Assembly: GCA_938083085.1 (NCBI GenBank)
Contig: CALLKX010000006.1
Location: 1-64,000, forward strand
Length of the DNA stretch: 64,000 bases
Source of the DNA: an uncultured bacterium
GTDB taxonomy: Bacteria > Planctomycetota > UBA1135 > GCA-002686595
Direction: 5' to 3'
Part shown: piece after piece, positions 59,522 through 64,000 of the stretch
Numbering within the stretch: the stretch's first letter is position 1
Layout: every line of letters starts with the position of its first letter
Position numbers and translations under genes: made by a program
Notes under the pieces: model-generated
The model's input: the letters and a program-made list of their open reading frames with translations, nothing else
The model's database searches: none
Told to the model about the DNA's origin: nothing

Positions 59522-61414
59522 TCAGCCCCCAGGCCGGATCGCCGGCTCTGCCACACCTCGGCCCTCGACGCCCCCCGCGCCGCCCCGGCGCGGGTCACTG
59601 AAGGCCTCCACGCTCCCATCTGGGCCCACCAGGATCGCCTGGACCGACCCAAAGAACCGACCTGGCTCCGGCAGCGTCACCGGCTGACCGTGATCCCTCT
59701 GCAGGGAGTCGATCACCGCCTCGTCGAAGGCCGACTCGAAGCGGGTGCGCTCGGGCCGCCACTGCTGGTGGATCCGCGGGGCTCGTATGGCCTCGGTGAG
59801 GTCCTGGCCGTACACGAGCACGCGCAGGATCACCTGAAGGACTGAGGTGATGATCCGCGGCCCACCCGGGGCGCCCAGGGCCATCTCCACCCGCCCGGAC
59901 GCCGCCCGGATCACGACGGGCGTCATGCTCGAGAGCGGTCGGCGCCCAGGGGCGAGCTGGTTCGCCTCGGCGCCGACGAGCCCGTACATGTTGGGGACCC
60001 CCGCCTGGATGGAGAAGTCATCGAGCTCGTTGTTGAGCAGGAAGCCGCCTGCGTCGACGAAGATGCCGCTCCCGTAGCCAGCGTTCAGCGTCGTGGTCAG
60101 CGAGACCGCATTCCCCTCACGGTCCACCACCGAGAGGTGCGTGGTCTCGTCCGGACCGTCGGGGACCGGGTCCTGCCACGCGGCGACCTCGAGGTCCGCC
60201 TGCTCCCCGATGCCCATCCGGCGCTCTGCGATCCATGCCGGAGAGACAAGCTCCTCGACGGGAACGGCGACGTGATCGGGGTCGCCCAGGTGAACGGCCC
60301 GGTCTGCGAAGGCGCAGCGCATGGCCTCGATCCACCAGTGGAAGGAGCGCGCGTCGAGACCCGCGGGCTCCGGAGGAGCCAGCTCCTCGTCTCCTTCCAA
60401 GAGGCCCATCCTCCCCATACGCGGCCCCTCATCCACGCCCAAAGCGACCCGCTCCACCGCCGCGCGCCGCCCGACCTCGAGGGGGAGCCCCTGCAAGATC
60501 CCGAGCATCTGAACGAGCGCAACACCGCCGGAGCTGGGCGGGCCCATCCCGATCACCTCCCGCCCCGCGAAGCGCCCGAACACCGGAGGTCGCCACACGG
60601 CCCGATAGGCCGCGAGGTCCGCGCGTGTCATGAGGTTCCCGCCGGCCGCTGCGCCGGTGCGCGCGTCAGCCTCCGCGAGGTCGGCCACGATGGCCTTGGC
60701 AACGGAGCCCGAATAGAACGCATCGGGGCCGCCGAGGGCGTAGGCGCGGATGGTCTTTGCCAGCGCCGGTTGGAGCAGCGTATCTCCCTCCTTCAGCGCC
60801 TCTCCGCCCGGGTAGAACACCGCGGCGGCGCCAGGGTCCGCGCTCAGGAGCTCCCGTACGGAGTCCCTGGACAGGGAGGCCGCGAGCCATGGGTCCACGC
60901 GGAAGCCGTTCTCCGCCAGCAAGATGGCAGCCTCGCAGACCTGAGTGAACGAGAGCCGTCGCGATCCGTGGGTCCGATACAGCTCGAAGAGCCCCCGCGG
61001 GGATCCGGGAACGCCGACCGCAAGGGGAGTGCGCTGGGAGCGCCGGGTGACCACCTCGCCGTCGGCGTCGAGGTAGAGGTCCGCCGTGTAGCTGGCAGGC
61101 GTCACCTCCCTGAAGTCGAGCGTCGCGGGCGCGCCCTCGGTCGGCACCCAGATCGCGAAGCCACCACCACCGAGGTTCCCGGCCTGCGGATAGACGACCG
61201 CCAAGGCCAGCGCAGTGGCCACCGCCGCGTCGGCGGCGTTGCCCCCCGCCTCCAGCACCCGGAGCCCCGCGCGGGTGGCGAGCGGATGCTCGCTCACCAC
61301 GGCGCCCCGATCCGGGCCTCGCTGGTCGTCCATCGCGCGGAACGGATCTACCGCAGAGCAGCTCGCCCCGAGGAGCAGCAGGCAGACGGACAGGGGTCGG
61401 AGTCGCGATCGCAC
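59522..61414 (-). CDS. ggt: gamma-glutamyltransferase, lipoprotein form
   Basis: Cleaves gamma-glutamyl bonds of glutathione and similar compounds outside the cytoplasm, self-processing into two subunits. The start is GTG at 61414, giving a signal with lipobox LGAS-Cys19 (VRSRLRPLSVCLLLLGASC). The N-terminal half shows VSEHPLATRAGLRVLEAGGN (40-59) and AGNLGGGGFAIWV. The autoprocessing and nucleophile Thr is at about residue 424 in DETTHLSVVDREGNAVSLTT, followed by GFLLNNELDDFS and the oxyanion-loop GAPGGPRIITSV. 630 residues, normal size. Most bacterial Ggt proteins are soluble periplasmic enzymes, so lipid anchoring is a variation. Lies 8 nt after the NIL-domain gene. Confidence 0.92.
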   Translation of the reverse strand: MRSRLRPLSVCLLLLGASCSAVDPFRAMDDQRGPDRGAVVSEHPLATRAGLRVLEAGGNAADAAVATALALAVVYPQAGNLGGGGFAIWVPTEGAPATLDFREVTPASYTADLYLDADGEVVTRRSQRTPLAVGVPGSPRGLFELYRTHGSRRLSFTQVCEAAILLAENGFRVDPWLAASLSRDSVRELLSADPGAAAVFYPGGEALKEGDTLLQPALAKTIRAYALGGPDAFYSGSVAKAIVADLAEADARTGAAAGGNLMTRADLAAYRAVWRPPVFGRFAGREVIGMGPPSSGGVALVQMLGILQGLPLEVGRRAAVERVALGVDEGPRMGRMGLLEGDEELAPPEPAGLDARSFHWWIEAMRCAFADRAVHLGDPDHVAVPVEELVSPAWIAERRMGIGEQADLEVAAWQDPVPDGPDETTHLSVVDREGNAVSLTTTLNAGYGSGIFVDAGGFLLNNELDDFSIQAGVPNMYGLVGAEANQLAPGRRPLSSMTPVVIRAASGRVEMALGAPGGPRIITSVLQVILRVLVYGQDLTEAIRAPRIHQQWRPERTRFESAFDEAVIDSLQRDHGQPVTLPEPGRFFGSVQAILVGPDGSVEAFSDPRRGGAGGVEGRGVAEPAIRPGG

Positions 61415-61422
61415 GGGACGCC

Positions 61423-61674
61423 TCAGACCCGAGGGGGGTCCTCGCCCTCCGCCAGCTCCTTGACCGCGACGCCGCGTTCTTTGAGGTACACCACAGAGTC
61501 CTCGATACGGGCCGCCTCTCCCTCGATCTCCACCACCACGTGAGCCTGGCTCTCCGAGATGGTCGCCGCGCGGATGTTGGGAACCACCCCGAACTTGACC
61601 CCAAGGGTGTGCGAGATCAGGGGCTCGCTGATGAGCTCCTGGGGGAACGTGCAGAAGAACTTGCGGGAGGTCAT
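61423..61674 (-). CDS. stand-alone NIL-domain protein
   Basis: An 83-residue protein made of a single NIL domain: FFCTFPQELISEPLISHTLG (6-25), FGVVPNIRAATISESQAHVV (28-47) and EGEAARIEDSVVYLKERGVA. The N-I-(R/L) pattern after the second strand gives the domain its name. NIL domains occur at the C-terminus of MetN ABC ATPases and in some ferredoxins, where they bind methionine or act as allosteric modules; stand-alone copies are of unknown role. It is the gene before ggt, 8 nt apart, so the pair probably shares a transcript. A link to sulfur amino acid or glutathione status is plausible but only inferred. Confidence 0.85.
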   Translation of the reverse strand: MTSRKFFCTFPQELISEPLISHTLGVKFGVVPNIRAATISESQAHVVVEIEGEAARIEDSVVYLKERGVAVKELAEGEDPPRV

Positions 61675-61727
61675 GGGCGAGTCGAGCTCGGGGTGGTGTG
61701 GCGCGGTCGGGAGGGCGCTGCGGCCGA

Positions 61728-62432
61728 TCAGCGCCGGGCACGACGTCTGGAGAGGACGCGACGGGCTGCCAGGGCCATACATCCCACCAAAAGGGTGAGG
61801 CTCCCTGCAACTGGCCCGGCGTAGACCGACCGTAATCCCGGACCAATTCGATCGGTTCCAACGGGCTCGTACACAGCGGGATGCCGCATCCAGTCCACCC
61901 CACCGCTCTCCATCAGCAGGGACCGGGGCGAGAGGTCCAGCAGCACGGACGCCACCCCTGGCGACCAGGGGGGGGCGGGTTGCAGCCGCCCCCACCCAGA
62001 GGCTGCGCCGTCCGCGGCCCACGCGAGGACAAGCAGCAACGCTCCCCGACGCACCGACGTGGCCATGCGCTTTGCGAGCCACCCTGGGCCCGACCTTGGT
62101 CCCACGGGAGCCAGCGAGGCCCCCACGAGGAACAGTCCGCCGAGCACCGCCCCCGCGAAGAACGGACTCGGCAGGGCCCACCACGCGGCCCCCGCCGGGG
62201 TCAGGCCGAACGCGGCGAAGAGCAGCCCCGCGGCCCCGAGGAGCAGAGCGGAGCGCCTGGCCCGAGGACGCCACCCCGGCGGGCTGACCTCCCCATCGGC
62301 CGCCCCCCCCCCGAAGGCGACGCCACCAAACAGGACCCCGAACGCCGGCATCGCTGAACCAAGCTCACCGAGCCAGGCGAGGTGGCGCTGGGCATCCAGC
62401 GCCAGCCAGGCGACGGGCTCCGCCATGGCCAT
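61728..62432 (-). CDS. probable integral membrane protein, unknown
   Basis: A 234-residue protein (start MAMAEPVAW; an ATG two codons later is possible). Hydrophobic segments are at about 20-42 (LGELGSAMPAFGVLFGGVAF), 60-80 (SALLLGAAGLLFAAFGLTPA), 84-102 (WALPSPFFAGAVLGGLFLVG), about 125-140 and a C-terminal helix AGSLTLLVGCMALAARRVLS followed by RRRARR. The conserved-looking loop SPRSLLMESGGVDWMRHPAV precedes the last helix and reads like a real extracytoplasmic loop. Function unknown. First gene of a minus-strand run with the NIL and ggt genes, 53 nt ahead of the NIL gene, and divergent from the C39-like lipoprotein gene. Confidence 0.62.
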   Translation of the reverse strand: MAMAEPVAWLALDAQRHLAWLGELGSAMPAFGVLFGGVAFGGGAADGEVSPPGWRPRARRSALLLGAAGLLFAAFGLTPAGAAWWALPSPFFAGAVLGGLFLVGASLAPVGPRSGPGWLAKRMATSVRRGALLLVLAWAADGAASGWGRLQPAPPWSPGVASVLLDLSPRSLLMESGGVDWMRHPAVYEPVGTDRIGPGLRSVYAGPVAGSLTLLVGCMALAARRVLSRRRARR

Positions 62433-62520
62433 CAAGGACGACACCGGATCCGTGATTCCGGACGGCGGCGGAGAGTGGCAAGGTGGAACGGGTTCACTCG
62501 CGCAGCGTATAACGGGCGGC

Positions 62521-63756
62521 ATGAGGGTCCAATGCCCGAGGAGAGTCCTGCTCGTCGCGATCGCGATGGTCACCGGCGCAGGCTGCGCCACCCCACCGGC
62601 CGAGGTGGGGCGGACGGCCGACACGGAACGCATGGACGCCCAGGACCGCGCCGCGGCGTCGGGGGGAGGCGCAGCGGAGGGAGGCAGTGCGGAGGGAGGC
62701 AGTGCGGCCAGGGGCGAAGCGGCCGCTGGAAGAACGCAAGGCGGGGCCGCGATGGGCCACGACGCAGGCGGACAGCCCGACGTCAGCGCCGCCGACCCCC
62801 TGCACGAATGCCAGCAGGTCACCGGCCTGGCCCTGGGTCCCGGGGGGGCGCTGGTCAGCGGGGAGCTCGCGGCCTCCGCGGCCTTCACCCAGTGCCTGCC
62901 CTCCTGGAACGTGGACAGCACGGAGCCATTCACGGTCGAGCTGCGGACACGGCCTCAGGGCTCCTCCCTTTGGACCCCATGGCTCCTCATCGGTGATTGG
63001 GGGATCGCCCAACGCTCCGAGGAGGTGGTGACCGCTTGCGACGAGGCGCGGGTCGCTGTCGATGTCCTGGAAGCATCAACGCCGCTGGATCGGGCTCAGC
63101 TCCGGTTCACACCCGGTGGCGCCTCCCCACTCTCACCCGAGGCCGTCCGGGCCTTCGTGATCTTCACCGACGAGCGCCTCCTCGAACAGCGCGTCGCGGC
63201 CGCGAGCGCCGAGCCCTGGCCGCTCCCGGTGGAGCTCAGCGTCCCGGCGCGGTCGCAGCGGGCTGCGGGCGAGGATATCGGGCACAGGATCTGCAGCCCG
63301 ACGTCCGTGGCCATGGTCACGGCCTACCACGGCCGCCGCGTCCCCACCCGCACCATGGCCGCCACGGTCCTCGACCCGCACTTCGACATCTACGGCAACT
63401 GGAACCGCGCGGTCCAGGGGGCGTTCAGCCACGGGGTCCCAGGCCGCCTCGTGCGCCTCTCCTCGTGGGCGTCCGTCGCCGAATATCTGGCGGCGGGCCG
63501 CCCCCTCGTCGCGAGCATCCGCGCCGCGCCCGGCGAACTCCGTGGCGCACCCTATGAGGAGACGGCAGGCCACCTGCTCGTGATCACGGGGCTGGGGCTA
63601 GGGGGCGTGGTGTACGTCAACGACCCCGCCGCCGCCTGGCCGGGCGTGGTACCACGCCGCTACATGCGGGCCGACATGGAGCAAGTGTGGTTCCGCAACG
63701 GTGGCGTGGCTTACGCCCTAGAGGCCCCGAAGGCGCTGCGCGGAGAGACCCTTTGA
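62521..63756 (+). CDS. C39-like peptidase-fold lipoprotein
   Basis: A 411-residue lipoprotein; ATG start, signal RVLLVAIAMVTGAGC with Cys22. A Gly/Ala/Ser linker (23-90) includes an exact repeat of EGGSA encoded by a 15-bp tandem unit (62674-62703). A beta-rich middle domain (about 92-235) precedes a papain-like C39 peptidase domain (about 236-411) with Cys258 (GHRICSPTSVAMV), His351 (ETAGHLLVITGLG) and Asn367/Asp368 (VVYVNDPAA), the expected catalytic order. Such PF13529-type proteins process peptides or are inactive binders; activity is not proven, but the residues are intact. The stop overlaps a TTG start of the following gene (TTGA). Confidence 0.85.
   Translation: MRVQCPRRVLLVAIAMVTGAGCATPPAEVGRTADTERMDAQDRAAASGGGAAEGGSAEGGSAARGEAAAGRTQGGAAMGHDAGGQPDVSAADPLHECQQVTGLALGPGGALVSGELAASAAFTQCLPSWNVDSTEPFTVELRTRPQGSSLWTPWLLIGDWGIAQRSEEVVTACDEARVAVDVLEASTPLDRAQLRFTPGGASPLSPEAVRAFVIFTDERLLEQRVAAASAEPWPLPVELSVPARSQRAAGEDIGHRICSPTSVAMVTAYHGRRVPTRTMAATVLDPHFDIYGNWNRAVQGAFSHGVPGRLVRLSSWASVAEYLAAGRPLVASIRAAPGELRGAPYEETAGHLLVITGLGLGGVVYVNDPAAAWPGVVPRRYMRADMEQVWFRNGGVAYALEAPKALRGETL
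62674..62703. repeat. 15-bp tandem repeat within the C39-like gene
   Basis: Two exact copies of GCGGAGGGAGGCAGT preceded by a partial one; in frame, it codes for part of the Gly/Ser-rich linker after the lipidation site. It shows that the short-period slippage seen in intergenic regions also affects coding linkers. Confidence 0.85.
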
Positions 63757-64000
63757 AGCGCGACATCCCCGCGCTCTCCGGCGCGGACGCCACCACCGTC
63801 CGGCTGGACGGCGTCGACCTGCTCAGCTTCCACGGGTGCGGTTACCTGGGCCTCGCACATGACCCGCGGGTCCGCGCTGCGGCCCACGAAGCCATCGACC
63901 AGTTCGGTGTCTCAGGCCTCGCCTCACGCAACACGTCCGGCAACCTCGAGCTCCACGAGCGCCTGGAGGAGCGGCTCTCCGAATTCTTCGGAGCCGAGGC
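63753..64000 (+). CDS. alpha-oxoamine synthase family PLP enzyme (start only, runs off the window)
   Basis: Open from a TTG that overlaps the preceding stop (TTGA) to the right edge; 82 codons visible. The N-terminal text reads LLSFHGCGYLGLAHDPRVRA, EAIDQFGVSGLASRNTSGNL and ELHERLEERLSEFFGAEA. This matches 8-amino-7-oxononanoate synthase/2-amino-3-ketobutyrate CoA ligase/serine palmitoyltransferase relatives (YLGL, G-x-G/S-x-x-SR-x-x-x-G, H-x-x-LE). The Schiff-base Lys lies outside the window. Coupled to the C39-like lipoprotein gene. Which member of the family (BioF, Kbl or a sphingolipid-type SPT) cannot be told from this fragment. Confidence 0.85.
   Translation, partial: MKRDIPALSGADATTVRLDGVDLLSFHGCGYLGLAHDPRVRAAAHEAIDQFGVSGLASRNTSGNLELHERLEERLSEFFGAE

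Noticed and set aside
1-64000. tRNA or rRNA genes
   Set aside because: Both strands were scanned by eye for TTCRANNC T-loop boxes with matching acceptor stems and for conserved rRNA segments; nothing convincing. A tRNAscan-SE and Infernal run would settle this.

Overview
The window is a very GC-rich (about 70% by eye), densely packed bacterial chromosome segment with 54 supportable protein genes and no rRNA, tRNA, CRISPR array, insertion sequence or prophage that I could find. Kdo transferase (waaA), an outer-membrane-type barrel protein, many lipoproteins and pseudopilins point to a Gram-negative envelope. The best taxonomic guess is Planctomycetota, of the high-GC Saltatorellus/Poly30-like kind. 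The grounds are the C-terminal pattern of the secreted protein at 26025-27641, the style of the cytochrome c assembly genes, and the many secreted or membrane proteins of unknown function. This is inference; a 16S or marker-gene check is needed.

Layout. 1-2148: type II secretion-like pseudopilin operon (gspH/I/J-like, + strand, cut by the left edge). 2508-5899: serS and a large secreted protein. 6306-14748: an eight-gene minus-strand run, transcribed tatA, mobA, polyprenyl synthetase, duplicated-domain lipoprotein, resB, ccsA, folD, rhomboid. It combines Tat export, molybdenum cofactor, isoprenoid quinone and cytochrome c maturation functions. 14867-16972: an unknown protein with a strong terminator, then a CPXCG zinc-ribbon protein and a SMUG1-type uracil-DNA glycosylase. 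17103-19529: sucC-sucD plus a small membrane protein. 19695-21727: two-domain dCTP deaminase and a methyltransferase. 21734-25843: bestrophin-like channel, a small ribosomal protein gene (bL34), fumarase and malate dehydrogenase. 26025-31311: secreted protein, threonine aldolase, aminotransferase, outer-membrane barrel. 31418-35027: iron(III)-type ABC importer. 35289-37990: pentaheme cytochrome c coupled to a HEAT-repeat lipoprotein. 38187-48078: UbiA-family transferase, pilin-like protein, metK, waaA, secA, response regulator, lspA. 48159-56375: xerD, a secreted protein, and a repair cluster (uvrB, HIT, sugar kinase-like, uvrC). 56607-64000: two related-looking membrane proteins of unknown function, a gamma-glutamyltransferase lipoprotein, a NIL-domain protein, a membrane protein, a C39-like lipoprotein, and the start of an alpha-oxoamine synthase cut by the right edge.

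The most unusual signal is not a gene. Nine of the twelve non-divergent intergenic spaces longer than about 170 bp carry a short tandem array (unit 11-15 bp, two to eight copies). Each array has its own unit sequence and lies 33-193 nt downstream of a stop codon, while the three divergent spaces of similar size have none. Other gene ends carry strong perfect hairpins instead (14808-14843, 25965-26006, 59188-59224).

Functionally the window is mostly core metabolism and envelope biogenesis: TCA cycle (sucCD, fumC, mdh), respiration-related assembly, LPS, Sec and lipoprotein export, nucleotide-excision and base-excision repair. Short overlaps (ATGA, GTGA, TTGA) at many junctions indicate translational coupling.
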